Source: Nevskia sp.
Lineage (GTDB): Bacteria > Pseudomonadota > Gammaproteobacteria > Nevskiales > Nevskiaceae
Direction of reading: 5' to 3'
NCBI GenBank assembly: GCA_023229645.1
Contig: JALNYU010000002.1
Coordinates: 1-64,000, forward strand
Length of the DNA: 64,000 nt
Shown one piece after another: positions 31,881 to 40,839 of this stretch. The notes beneath the pieces are model-generated. The model made no database searches. It saw only the letters and a list, made by a program, of their open reading frames with translations, and was not told the origin of the DNA. The first letter of the stretch is position 1. Each line of letters opens with the position of its first letter. A program made the position numbers and the translations under genes.

Positions 31881-34424
31881 ATGACTCAGAAGCGTATTGT
31901 CATCGCCGGCAACGGCATGGTTGGGCACAAGTTGGTTGAGGCTTTAGTCGAAGCCGGCGCCACCGCGCAGGCCACGATTATCGTGCTCGGTGAAGAGCCG
32001 CGTCCGGCCTATGATCGTGTTCATCTTTCCGAATTTTTTTCTGGCAAAACGGCCGAAGAATTATCGCTGGTAACGCCTGGCTTTTATGAGCAGCCCGGTT
32101 TGGAATTGCGGCTTGGGATCAAAGTCACGGCGATCGATCGTGTGGCCAAACAGTTGATGCTCAGTGATGGCCAAACACTGGGGTACGACGCATTGGTGCT
32201 GGCAACCGGCTCGTATCCCTTCGTGCCCCCGCTGCCGGGCCGTGAGCGCGCCGACTGCTTCGTCTACCGCACGATCGAAGATTTAGAAGCGATGACCGCC
32301 AGCGGCAAACAAGCCAAGACCGGTGTCGTCATCGGCGGTGGCTTGCTCGGGCTTGAGTGTGCGAAGGCGCTGAAGGACATGGGCTTGCGAACCCACGTGG
32401 TCGAATTCGCGCCGCGCTTGATGGCGGTGCAAATCGATGACGGCGGTGGCCGCGTCCTGCGGCGAAAAATCGAAGAATTGGGCGTAACGGTTCATACCCA
32501 GAAAAATACGCTGGAGATCGTCGACGGCGAAACCGGACATCATCGGATGAAATTCGCCGACGGTAGCCATCTCGACGCCGATATGATCGTGTTCTCGGCC
32601 GGTATCCGGCCCCGCGACGAACTGGCCCGGCAGTGCGGTTTAAGCGTTGGTGAGCGCGGCGGTATCGTCGTCGATGATCTATGTCGTACCAGCGATCCAT
32701 CGATCTACGCGATCGGCGAATGTGCGCTGCATAACGGCCGCATCTATGGCTTGGTTGCACCGGGCTATGAGATGGCGCGTGTTGCGGCGAAAGCGCTGCT
32801 GGATGACGATGACGCACGCTTTAACGGCGCCGATATGAGCACGAAGTTAAAGCTGCTCGGCGTCGATGTCGCCTCAATCGGCGATGCCCATTGCGCAACT
32901 GTCGGCGCCAAGTCGTACACGTTTTTAGACGAGGTAAAGCAGGTCTATAAGAAATTGGTCGTCAGTGCCGATCATAAGACCTTGCTCGGCGCGGTATTGG
33001 TCGGTGACGCTGAAGACTACGGCAGCTTGCTACAGTACATGCTGAATCAAATGCCGTTGCCGGAGCGGCCGGAAGCACTGATTTTGCCGTCGCTGGATGG
33101 TGCGGCGAAGCCGATGTTGGGCGTCGGCGCGTTACCACCCGCGGCTCAGGTTTGCTCGTGCAATAACGTAACGAAAGGTGGAATCTGCGCCGCCATCGAT
33201 CAAGGCTGCACGACGCTCGGTGCGCTGAAAACCGCGACGAAGGCAGCGACCGCCTGCGGCGGTTGCGGTCCGCTGGTCACGCAAATATTGAAACACGAGC
33301 TGAAAGCGCGCGGCGTCGCGGTGAACAACCATCTGTGCGAGCACTTTCCTTATTCGCGCCAAGAGCTGTTCCATTTGGTCAAGCTCGGCGCGATCAAAAG
33401 CTTTGATGATCTCATTGCAAAACACGGCCGGGGCCGCGGTTGTGATATCTGCAAGCCGACAGCGGCGTCCATTTTTGCGTCGTGCTGGAACGAGCACGTG
33501 CTGAAGCCACGGCACGCCAAGCTGCAAGATTCCAATGACTATTACATGGCGAATCTGCAAAAAGATGGCACGTATTCGGTAGTGCCGCGGGTGCCGGGCG
33601 GTGAAATCACACCGGATAAGCTGATTGCAATCGGTACAGTCGCAAAAAAATATGGCCTGTATACCAAGATTACCGGCGGCCAGCGGGTCGATCTGTTCGG
33701 CGCGCAGGTTCATGAATTGCCGTTGATCTGGAAGGAATTAATTGACGCCGGAATGGAATCCGGTCACGCGTATGGCAAGGCTTTGCGCACCGTCAAGAGC
33801 TGCGTTGGCAGCACTTGGTGCCGCTACGGCGTGCAAGATTCGGTCGGCCTCGCGATTGAGCTTGAAGAACGCTATCGCGGTATCCGCTCGCCACATAAGA
33901 TCAAGTTCGGCGTATCGGGTTGCACGCGTGAATGTGCCGAGGCGCAAAGTAAAGACTTCGGCATTATCGCAACCGAGAACGGTTGGAATCTCTACATTTG
34001 CGGCAACGGTGGCATGAAACCGCGGCACGCGGATCTCTTCGTGGGCGATCTCGATAAAGAGACGCTGATCCGCTATATCGACCGTTTGATGATGTTTTAC
34101 GTCAGAACCGCGGACCGTCTGCAACGCACGTCGGTGTGGCTGGAAAGTCTTGAAGGCGGCCTCGACTATCTGCGCAAAGTCGTCGTCGACGATTCGCTCA
34201 GAATTGGCGCCGAATTGGAGGCCGATCTCCAACATCTCGTCGCCACGTATGAGTGCGAATGGAAGAAAGCGATCAATGATCCGGCGACGATGCGCCGCTT
34301 CCGAACTTTCGTGAACTCCGATAAGACTGATCAGAACGTTGTATTCGTGCAGGAACGTGGCCAGATCCGGCCGGCAACGGAAGCCGAACGGGCAGTAGCC
34401 GCTAAGGCGGAGCCGGCGCTATGA
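31881..34424 (+). CDS. nirB: Assimilatory nitrite reductase large subunit NirB
   Basis: An 847-residue NAD(P)H-dependent siroheme nitrite reductase that makes ammonium from nitrite in the cytoplasm. Domains in order: FAD (IVIAGNGMVGHKL, ending in the YAIGECALH segment), NAD(P) site GVVIGGGLLGLECAK, BFD-like [2Fe-2S] (VCSCNNVTKGGIC, then CGGCGPLV), nitrite/sulfite reductase ferredoxin-like, and the siroheme/[4Fe-4S] cysteines SCVGSTWCRYG and GCTRECAEA. ATG 31881 with GAGGT upstream is preferred to the in-frame ATG at 31863. Its stop overlaps the next start (ATGA). Confidence 0.95.
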   Translation: MTQKRIVIAGNGMVGHKLVEALVEAGATAQATIIVLGEEPRPAYDRVHLSEFFSGKTAEELSLVTPGFYEQPGLELRLGIKVTAIDRVAKQLMLSDGQTLGYDALVLATGSYPFVPPLPGRERADCFVYRTIEDLEAMTASGKQAKTGVVIGGGLLGLECAKALKDMGLRTHVVEFAPRLMAVQIDDGGGRVLRRKIEELGVTVHTQKNTLEIVDGETGHHRMKFADGSHLDADMIVFSAGIRPRDELARQCGLSVGERGGIVVDDLCRTSDPSIYAIGECALHNGRIYGLVAPGYEMARVAAKALLDDDDARFNGADMSTKLKLLGVDVASIGDAHCATVGAKSYTFLDEVKQVYKKLVVSADHKTLLGAVLVGDAEDYGSLLQYMLNQMPLPERPEALILPSLDGAAKPMLGVGALPPAAQVCSCNNVTKGGICAAIDQGCTTLGALKTATKAATACGGCGPLVTQILKHELKARGVAVNNHLCEHFPYSRQELFHLVKLGAIKSFDDLIAKHGRGRGCDICKPTAASIFASCWNEHVLKPRHAKLQDSNDYYMANLQKDGTYSVVPRVPGGEITPDKLIAIGTVAKKYGLYTKITGGQRVDLFGAQVHELPLIWKELIDAGMESGHAYGKALRTVKSCVGSTWCRYGVQDSVGLAIELEERYRGIRSPHKIKFGVSGCTRECAEAQSKDFGIIATENGWNLYICGNGGMKPRHADLFVGDLDKETLIRYIDRLMMFYVRTADRLQRTSVWLESLEGGLDYLRKVVVDDSLRIGAELEADLQHLVATYECEWKKAINDPATMRRFRTFVNSDKTDQNVVFVQERGQIRPATEAERAVAAKAEPAL

Positions 34425-36043
34425 CGACCATGCCAATGACACGGCCGACTTGGCGGACGATTTGCGCGCTCGACGAAATTTTGCCCGATACCGGCGTCGC
34501 CGCGCTGCTCGGTGACACCCAGGTCGCCATATTTCGCGTTGGCGAAAGCGATGAAGTCCACGCGCTCGGCAACCGCGATCCGTTCAGTGGTGCGAACGTG
34601 CTGGCGCGCGGCTTGATTGGCGATCTAGGCGGCGTTTTGGTCGTCGCGTCGCCGGTTTACAAGCAGCATTTCAGCCTCGCCAATGGCGTCTGCCTGGAAG
34701 ACGCGGAGGTTTCGGTTCCGGTTTTTCCAGTGCGGGTGTTCAGCGGTGCGGTGCAACTCGCGCAGCCTGTGGAATACCCTGCCGATACCCAGCCGCGGCA
34801 GCGCCTGGTGATGATCGGCAACGGCATGGCCGGTATGCGGGTGATTGAAGAATTGCTGCGGATCGCGCCGGAGCGATATGACATCACGGTGTTCGGCGCC
34901 GAGCCGCACGGCAATTACAATCGAATTCTGTTATCGCCGGTGTTGGCCGGCGAAAAGACTGTTGCTGAAATCATGCTGCATACGCCGGAGTGGTACGCCG
35001 AAGCGGGGATTACGCTGCATTTGGGCGAGCCGGTAACGGCGATCGACCGCCGCAAGCGCGTTGTGCGCTCGGCGGCAGGGCGTGAAGTGAGTTACGACCG
35101 CTTATTGATCGCAACAGGTTCGCGCGGTAATCGCTTGCCGATCCCTGGGGCGGAGCTACCCGGCGTTATCGCGTTCCGTGATTTGCAAGACGTGAGTTTG
35201 ATGCACGCTGCGGCCGAAGCCGGCCAGTCCGCCGTTGTCATCGGCGGCGGTTTGCTGGGCCTGGAAGCTGCGGCTGGCCTGCGCGCACAGGGCATGGCGG
35301 TTACGGTTGTCCACGGGCTAGATGTCTTGATGGAACGCCAACTCGATCCCTACGCTGCCGGCTTGTTGCGTCGTTCGCTGGAGGCGCGCGGCATACAGTT
35401 TGTGATGAATGCGATGACGGTTGCGATTCTCGGCGATCAACACGTGACTGGTCTGCGCTTTAAAGATGGCCGCGAAATTCCCGCTGATCTGGTGGTCATG
35501 GCGGCCGGCATCAAGGCGAATATTGAGTTGGCGAAAGCGGCGGGCTTGCAATGCGCGCATGGCATCGTGGTCGACGACACCATGCAAAGCTTCGATCCGC
35601 GCGTTTATGCCGTCGGCGAATGTGCCCAGCATCGCAACCGTGTTTATGGTTTAGTTGCGCCACTCTGGGAGCAGGCGCGCGTTTGCGCAACGCATCTGGC
35701 CGGCAGTGGCCATCTGCGGTATCAAGGCTCGCTAACCGCAACGCGCTTGAAAGTCACCGGCATCGAACTCTATTCGGCTGGTGAATTGAGTCTAGTCAGC
35801 GGCAGCGAAGAATTATGCTTCCGTGATCCTGAAGTGGGCGTTTACAAACGTCTATTGTTGCGGGATCAACGCATTGTCGGCGTCTTGCTGTACGGCGATG
35901 CCCGCGACGCCAACTGGTATCAGGAATTAATGGCTGGCCGGGTCGATGTCAGCTTGTTCCGCGATGTTTTGCTGTTTGGCCCCGGTCATGTCGCCAACGG
36001 TGTGCCGACGAGGCAGCCGCCGTCGTCAGTGCCGACGCCATGA
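34421..36043 (+). CDS. NirD-like Rieske domain fused to an FAD/NAD(P)H oxidoreductase
   Basis: The 540-residue product joins two parts. Residues 1-110 match the nitrite reductase small subunit NirD (TWRTICALDEILPDTGVAAL, then NRDPFSGANVLARGLIGD, KQHFSLANGVCLED); the usual Rieske Cys/His ligands are absent, as in NirD. Residues of about 125-540 are a pyridine-nucleotide flavoprotein (MIGNGMAGMRVIEELL, then VVIGGGLLGLEAA, then YAVGECAQHRNRVYGLVAPLWEQA) like the reductase part of NasB/NasC. It probably completes NirB and also feeds electrons to NasA. Overlaps both neighbours by four bases. Confidence 0.9.
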   Translation: MTTMPMTRPTWRTICALDEILPDTGVAALLGDTQVAIFRVGESDEVHALGNRDPFSGANVLARGLIGDLGGVLVVASPVYKQHFSLANGVCLEDAEVSVPVFPVRVFSGAVQLAQPVEYPADTQPRQRLVMIGNGMAGMRVIEELLRIAPERYDITVFGAEPHGNYNRILLSPVLAGEKTVAEIMLHTPEWYAEAGITLHLGEPVTAIDRRKRVVRSAAGREVSYDRLLIATGSRGNRLPIPGAELPGVIAFRDLQDVSLMHAAAEAGQSAVVIGGGLLGLEAAAGLRAQGMAVTVVHGLDVLMERQLDPYAAGLLRRSLEARGIQFVMNAMTVAILGDQHVTGLRFKDGREIPADLVVMAAGIKANIELAKAAGLQCAHGIVVDDTMQSFDPRVYAVGECAQHRNRVYGLVAPLWEQARVCATHLAGSGHLRYQGSLTATRLKVTGIELYSAGELSLVSGSEELCFRDPEVGVYKRLLLRDQRIVGVLLYGDARDANWYQELMAGRVDVSLFRDVLLFGPGHVANGVPTRQPPSSVPTP

Positions 36044-38754
36044 GCGCTGACGGCTCTGCGGCACCGATTCGGACGACGTGCCCTTACTGCGGCGTTGGTT
36101 GCGGCGTATTGGCGCGGCCGAGGCCGGACGGCAGTGTAGAGATCAGCGGTGATCCGGCGCATCCGGCGAATTTCGGCCGGCTCTGCTCCAAGGGTTCGGC
36201 GCTCGGCGAAACGGTGGGTTTGGATGGACGTTTGCCGCGGCCAATCTTGCGCGGGCCGGCTGGCGAGCGCGAGGTTGACTGGGATGAAGCGCTGGATACG
36301 GTTGCACTGCGTTTCCGCCGGATCATCGATGAGCATGGCCCTGAGGCCGTTGCGTTCTATGTCTCGGGCCAATTGCTGACGGAAGACTATTACGTCGCCA
36401 ATAAATTAGTAAAAGGCTGGCTCGGCACGGCCAACATCGACACCAATTCCCGGCTTTGTATGTCGTCCGCCGTTGCAGGCCACGTACGCGCGTTTGGCGA
36501 AGATGTGGTGCCGTGCAGCTACACCGATTTGGAAACGGCTGACTTACTGGTATTGGTCGGCAGCAATACCGCGTGGTGCCATCCGGTGCTGTATCAGCGC
36601 ATTCTCGCCGCGCGGGAGCGGCGGCCGGAGATGAAGATTGTCGTGATCGACCCGCGCCGGACCTCGACCTGCGAAATCGCCGATCTGCATTTGCCGCTGC
36701 GCGCCGGCAGCGACGTCGCCCTGTTCAACGGCTTATTGGCTTACTTGCAGCAGCACGGGCACGCTGACACTACATTTGTCGAAACGCGGACGCAGGGCTT
36801 GTTGGAAACCTTGCAAGCTGCGGGGCCTTGCAGGCTAGACGATGTTGCCGTTGAATGCGGCGTCGATAGTTCGCGGTTGTCTGCGTTTTATCAGCTATTC
36901 GCCGAGACAGCGAAGGCTGTTACCGCGTACTCGATGGGCGTGAATCAAGCGAGCAGTGGCACCGACAAAGTCAACGCGATCATCAACTGCCATTTGCTGA
37001 CGGGCCGTATCGGCCAGCCCGGCATGGGGCCGTTTTCGATTACCGGCCAACCCAATGCAATGGGTGGACGGGAAGTGGGCGGCATGGCGAATATGTTGGC
37101 GGCACATTTGAATCTTGACGATGCCGGGCATCGGAGCCTTGTGCGCGACTTCTGGCAAAGCCCACGCATCGCCGAGAAACCCGGTTTGAAAGCGGTGGAT
37201 TTGTTTCAAGCCATCGGCCGCGGTGAAGTTAAAGCGGTATGGATTATTGCGACCAATCCTGTCGTCAGCATGCCGGACGCTGACGCGGTGCGCGATGCGC
37301 TAAGGCGCTGTGAATTGGTTGTGGTATCGGACTGCGTTGCAGATACCGATACCGCCAAGCTGGCGCACGTATTGTTGCCGGCTGCAGCCTGGGGTGAAAA
37401 AGACGGCACGGTGACCAATACCGAGCGACGCATTTCCCGTCAACGCGCCTTTCTACCGCTACCTGCGGCGGCACGGCAAGACTGGTGGACCTTGTGTGAG
37501 TTCGCCAAACGGATGGGCTTCGATGGCTTCGATTTTCAGTCGGCGCATGAGATTTTTCTCGAACACTCCGCGCTTTCTGCCTGCGGTAATGATGGCGACG
37601 CAAAGATGCCTAACCGCGCAACGCGGTGCTTCAATTTGGCGGGCTTAGCCGAGCTCGACGAGTTCGAGTACGCAGCGATGGCGCCGGTGCAATGGCCGGT
37701 TGTGCAAAAGCCGATCAACTTGAATGCAGCTACTGACGCAGCACTCAACTACGCGGCGGCGTTCAGCACCGCCAACGGCCGCGCGCGTTTTGTGCCGGTA
37801 CAAGTCCGGGCGCCGGGGTCAACGCTGAGCAGCGGTTATCCGATGGTGCTGAATACGGGGCGGGTTCGCGATCAATGGCACACGATGACGCGCACCGGCC
37901 GCGCGCCGCGTCTTGCTGGGCACACGCCAGCACCGGTCGTTACCGTGCATGCGCAAGACGCAGCGAATTACAGCTTGGCAGAGGGTGAACTGGCGCGGGT
38001 AGCTACGCAGTGGGGTGCGCTCACCGCGCGTGTTCGGGTTGGTACCGAAGTTCCCGCAGGGACGATGTTTGTGCCGATCCATTGGAGTGATGCCTTTGCC
38101 GCTGATGCGCGCGTTGGCGCGTTGGTCAATCCGATCGTCGATCCAATATCCGGTGAGCCGGAGTTTAAACACACGCCAGCGCGCATCGTGCCGTGGCCAG
38201 TGCAATGGCAAGGGGTGTTGCTGAGCCGCACGGCGCCAGAGTTGGCGGTGGTCGATTGGTGGGCGCGGGGAGCCGGCTATCAGCACAGCCGATATGAGCT
38301 TGCCGGCCTCACTGTTCCAGCATCTTGGTCGATTTTTACTAAGACGTTATTCGGCGGCAACGCGCAGCAGGGCGACTGGCTAGAGCTTGAAGATGCAGCG
38401 GACGGCATTTACCGCGCCGCGCTGCTGCGTGAAGGCCGTCTTGAAGCGTGTTTATTTGTCGGGCGGACGGCGGCATTGCCGTCAACGGATTGGTTGGCTC
38501 GACTATTCACGCAACCGAAGCTCGAAGCGGCAGAGCGCATGGCGCTGTTATCCGGTCGGGCGGCCGGCGGTGAAGATGCAGGGCCGGTGGTGTGTTCGTG
38601 CTTTGGTGTCTGTCTCAACACACTGCGCCATGCCATTCGGCTGGAGGGACTCAAAACGACGCAGCAGGTAGGGAAGAAGCTGCGCGCCGGGACCAACTGC
38701 GGCTCCTGTTTGCCCGAATTGCGCCTGTTATTGATCCAGCCATTAAGTACTTGA
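36040..38754 (+). CDS. nasA: Assimilatory nitrate reductase catalytic subunit NasA
   Basis: A 904-residue molybdopterin enzyme reducing nitrate to nitrite in the cytoplasm. The N-terminus binds [4Fe-4S] (CPYCGVGCGV and a fourth Cys in RLCSKGSA). The core has SNTAWCHPVLYQRI, GVNQASSGTDKVNAI and the cofactor-binding C-terminal domain (NTGRVRDQWHTMTRTG). Residues of about 850-895 form a BFD-like [2Fe-2S] domain (VCSCFGVCLNTL, then NCGSCLPEL), typical of bacterial NasA. No signal peptide. The stop codon lies inside repeat copy B. Confidence 0.95.
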   Translation: MSADGSAAPIRTTCPYCGVGCGVLARPRPDGSVEISGDPAHPANFGRLCSKGSALGETVGLDGRLPRPILRGPAGEREVDWDEALDTVALRFRRIIDEHGPEAVAFYVSGQLLTEDYYVANKLVKGWLGTANIDTNSRLCMSSAVAGHVRAFGEDVVPCSYTDLETADLLVLVGSNTAWCHPVLYQRILAARERRPEMKIVVIDPRRTSTCEIADLHLPLRAGSDVALFNGLLAYLQQHGHADTTFVETRTQGLLETLQAAGPCRLDDVAVECGVDSSRLSAFYQLFAETAKAVTAYSMGVNQASSGTDKVNAIINCHLLTGRIGQPGMGPFSITGQPNAMGGREVGGMANMLAAHLNLDDAGHRSLVRDFWQSPRIAEKPGLKAVDLFQAIGRGEVKAVWIIATNPVVSMPDADAVRDALRRCELVVVSDCVADTDTAKLAHVLLPAAAWGEKDGTVTNTERRISRQRAFLPLPAAARQDWWTLCEFAKRMGFDGFDFQSAHEIFLEHSALSACGNDGDAKMPNRATRCFNLAGLAELDEFEYAAMAPVQWPVVQKPINLNAATDAALNYAAAFSTANGRARFVPVQVRAPGSTLSSGYPMVLNTGRVRDQWHTMTRTGRAPRLAGHTPAPVVTVHAQDAANYSLAEGELARVATQWGALTARVRVGTEVPAGTMFVPIHWSDAFAADARVGALVNPIVDPISGEPEFKHTPARIVPWPVQWQGVLLSRTAPELAVVDWWARGAGYQHSRYELAGLTVPASWSIFTKTLFGGNAQQGDWLELEDAADGIYRAALLREGRLEACLFVGRTAALPSTDWLARLFTQPKLEAAERMALLSGRAAGGEDAGPVVCSCFGVCLNTLRHAIRLEGLKTTQQVGKKLRAGTNCGSCLPELRLLLIQPLST

Positions 38755-38933
38755 ATAAAGACAGTGCAATGCCCAACCGGATGCCGCACTTCCGAAAAAG
38801 CGAGAAATGGCCGGATCAATAACAAAGCAATTTAATTTTATTATTAATTCGGCCACTCACGCCGTCTCGAAAAAGTGCGATCTCAAATTGCGGCGTAGCA
38901 CCTCGTTCAACTATTTTATGGCCGAATCAATAA
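38728..38933. repeat. Two-unit inverted repeat, copy B (over the nasA stop)
   Basis: Four copies of a 14-base motif in alternating orientation mark two about 95-bp units: TTATTGATCCAGCC (38728-38741) with GGCCGGATCAATAA (38809-38822), and TTATTAATTCGGCC (38841-38854) with GGCCGAATCAATAA (38920-38933). The second unit is roughly the reverse complement of the first. Similarity with copy A at 24042-24235 covers the whole length. The first unit supplies the last nine codons of nasA. Confidence 0.78.
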
Positions 38934-39130
38934 TAGCGGAGAATATCTCCTCGTCGCATTAAACGGAGTCTCTGTTTGCGAAATTTAAAAAAATGGATTT
39001 CCTCGAATTGAACTGTGACGCAGTTCATAGATTTAAATGCATAGTTGAGTAATGATACGGGTGTCGCATGGACGCGGCACCCGCGACCTGTCGACATTCA
39101 ACTCTATGTAGTCAATTCGGGAGGTATACA
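38934..39130 (+). other. Gap upstream of the ComEA-like gene with a short inverted repeat
   Basis: No gene is seen. TGAACTG-TGACG-CAGTTCA (39009-39027) is a perfect 7-bp inverted repeat that could be an operator for the gene at 39131. A weaker hairpin (GGGTGTCGC / GCGGCACCC) lies at about 39059-39082. The A/T-rich part 38934-39060 is the likely promoter region. Confidence 0.35.
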
Positions 39131-39442
39131 GTGAGGACGATCAAACTGGCGCTTTCGGCATTTCTCTTAGCCTTTTCCAGCTGGGCCTGGGCTGGGGCTA
39201 TCGATGTTAATAGCGCTGATGCGAAAACACTGGAATCATTGGATGGAATTGGGCCGGCCAAGGCCCAGGCTATCGTCACGTATCGAGAGAAAAACGGCCC
39301 GTTCAAGAACGTCGATGAGCTGGAAAAAGTATCGGGCATCGGCAAGGCAACGGTCGAAAAGAATCGCGAAAAAATTTCGACCGGCAGCGGCAAGACTACT
39401 GCAGCGAAAAGCGACAAGTCGAAGGCTAAGAAAACTGAATAG
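39131..39442 (+). CDS. ComEA-family helix-hairpin-helix protein
   Basis: The 103-residue product starts at GTG 39131 behind GGGAGGT. A signal peptide (RTIKLALSAFLLAFSSWAWAG) is followed by the ComEA-type tandem helix-hairpin-helix (IDVNSADAKTLESLDGIGPAKAQAIV, then FKNVDELEKVSGIGKATVEK) and a Lys-rich tail. Such small periplasmic proteins bind DNA, in some species during natural transformation. The longer frame from 39068 adds residues without a signal and is not preferred. Confidence 0.85.
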   Translation: MRTIKLALSAFLLAFSSWAWAGAIDVNSADAKTLESLDGIGPAKAQAIVTYREKNGPFKNVDELEKVSGIGKATVEKNREKISTGSGKTTAAKSDKSKAKKTE

Positions 39443-39466
39443 CCGCTAGATTCTGCCTGAATGGGT

Positions 39467-39510
39467 GCGCGGCGGCAGTGATGTAGAAATCGCTGCTGCC
39501 GCGCATTTTT
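39467..39510 (+). terminator. Intrinsic terminator after the ComEA-like gene
   Basis: A 12-bp stem with one G-U pair (GCGCGGCGGCAG at 39467-39478, CTGCTGCCGCGC at 39493-39504) is followed by ATTTTT. It lies 25 bases after the stop. Confidence 0.8.
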
Positions 39511-39545
39511 CTGTCAGACTTGATGCCGGTCTGTTTGTCGATAAT

Positions 39546-39599
39546 CGTCTTGCGTCTTGCGTCTTGCGTCTTGCGACTCGCGACTCGCGACTCGCGTTC
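39546..39599. repeat. 7-bp tandem repeats between convergent genes
   Basis: CGTCTTG occurs four times in a row (39546-39573), then CGACTCG three times (39574-39594), then a partial unit. The array is between the ComEA terminator and the moeA stop, outside both genes. Confidence 0.85.
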
Positions 39600-39609
39600 G
39601 AGCCGCAGC

Positions 39610-40839
39610 TTATGTGGGTAGCGGCAACCATGGAAGAACGCTGCCAGCCGCCACGGGTGACGTACCTGGTTCAGCCCGAACCAGTACGTCGGCGACGCCT
39701 AAATTGCTCAGCATATGTGAATCCTGATGTGGTAACGGTTGTAGTTGCATCGTGCCGCTGGAATCGCAGTAGCACTGCATGCGTAGTAGGCGGGTGCGGT
39801 CGCTATCGCGTTCTACCGCCTCAGTTAACACGCCGTGTTGCCAGAGCGGTTCGGGCGCGTGCAATCCTTCGAGAACGTTCAGCGCGGTGCGAACGTGCAA
39901 CAGCATGCCGATTAACACGGCGCCGGGGTTACCCGGTAATGCGAGCACCGCGCACTGGGCGCCGCTGGCCGATTGGTGGACGCCGAAGAAAATCGGCTTG
40001 CCGGGCTTCTGCGCAACGCGCCAGAAGATACGCTGAGTGCCCAGCGCCTCCGCGACTGCTGGAAGATAGTCTTTATCGCCAACTGAAGCGCCGCCGGTGC
40101 TGATGACGAGATCACTATCGGCGATGGCTTCGGCTAGCGTTGCGCGCACGGCTGACTCATCGTCGCCGACATGGCGCACTGTGATGCCTGAATATCCCCA
40201 GCGATGGAGCAAAGCCGCGACCATAGGCCCGTTGCTGTCGTGGATTTCGCCCGGATGTAGCACTGCGCCGGGCGGGCGAATTTCGTCGCCGGAAATGATG
40301 ACGCTGATCCGTGGTGACGCTCTGACCACTACGGTGTCGACTTCTGCATTGATCAGCGACGCGAGGAGGTTGGGTCCAATACGCTGCCCGATGCTTGCTA
40401 AATGGGCACCGATACGGAGCTCGTCGCCGCGGCGGCGGATATTGCGCTGTGCTGGGTACGGATGCTCAAAGCGAAGATCATTATCAATGCGGTTGGCTAT
40501 TTCTTGCGGAATCACCGTATCGGCGCCCTCCGGCAGCATTGCGCCGGTTAAGATCCGAGCGGCCGTGCCTTGGGGCAACGGTGCTAGCGCGGAGCGCCCT
40601 GCCGGAAGATGCAGCGCGATCGGCAATTGGATCGCCGATAGCGGCGTTGCGGCGGTGATGTCTGCCGCGCGCAATGTGTAGCCGTCCATCGCACTTTGGT
40701 CGAAACGCGGTAGATCGGTGTGTGCGGTTGCCGGCGCGGCAAGCACGGCGTTTAAGGCATCGGTCGTGGGGACGATGCGGGTTGGCAAAGGTTGAAGCGC
40801 GTCGACGTAGGCTGAAAGCGCAGCTTGCAAGGTGATCAT
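39610..40839 (-). CDS. moeA: Molybdopterin molybdenumtransferase MoeA
   Basis: A 409-residue MoeA, which inserts molybdate into adenylated molybdopterin. Motifs: LPRFDQSAMDGYTLRA, RILTGAMLPEGADTVIPQE, ISVIISGDEI, DSNGPMVAALL, STGGASVGDKDYLPAV, KPGKPIFFG and ALPGNPGAVLIGML. The chosen ATG 40839 overlaps the mobA stop (ATGA); the frame upstream to 40965 is antisense to nothing but reads mobA out of frame. NasA needs this cofactor, which fits the location just after the nitrate genes. Confidence 0.95.
   Translation of the reverse strand: MITLQAALSAYVDALQPLPTRIVPTTDALNAVLAAPATAHTDLPRFDQSAMDGYTLRAADITAATPLSAIQLPIALHLPAGRSALAPLPQGTAARILTGAMLPEGADTVIPQEIANRIDNDLRFEHPYPAQRNIRRRGDELRIGAHLASIGQRIGPNLLASLINAEVDTVVVRASPRISVIISGDEIRPPGAVLHPGEIHDSNGPMVAALLHRWGYSGITVRHVGDDESAVRATLAEAIADSDLVISTGGASVGDKDYLPAVAEALGTQRIFWRVAQKPGKPIFFGVHQSASGAQCAVLALPGNPGAVLIGMLLHVRTALNVLEGLHAPEPLWQHGVLTEAVERDSDRTRLLRMQCYCDSSGTMQLQPLPHQDSHMLSNLGVADVLVRAEPGTSPVAAGSVLPWLPLPT

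Noticed and set aside
39546..39599. Possible CRISPR array
   Set aside because: The units are 7 bp with no spacers; it is a simple tandem repeat.
39655..39690. Inverted repeat CTGGTTC-AGCCC-GAACCAG near the moeA 3' end
   Set aside because: It lies in coding sequence of moeA and one arm has an extra base; no reason to think it functional.
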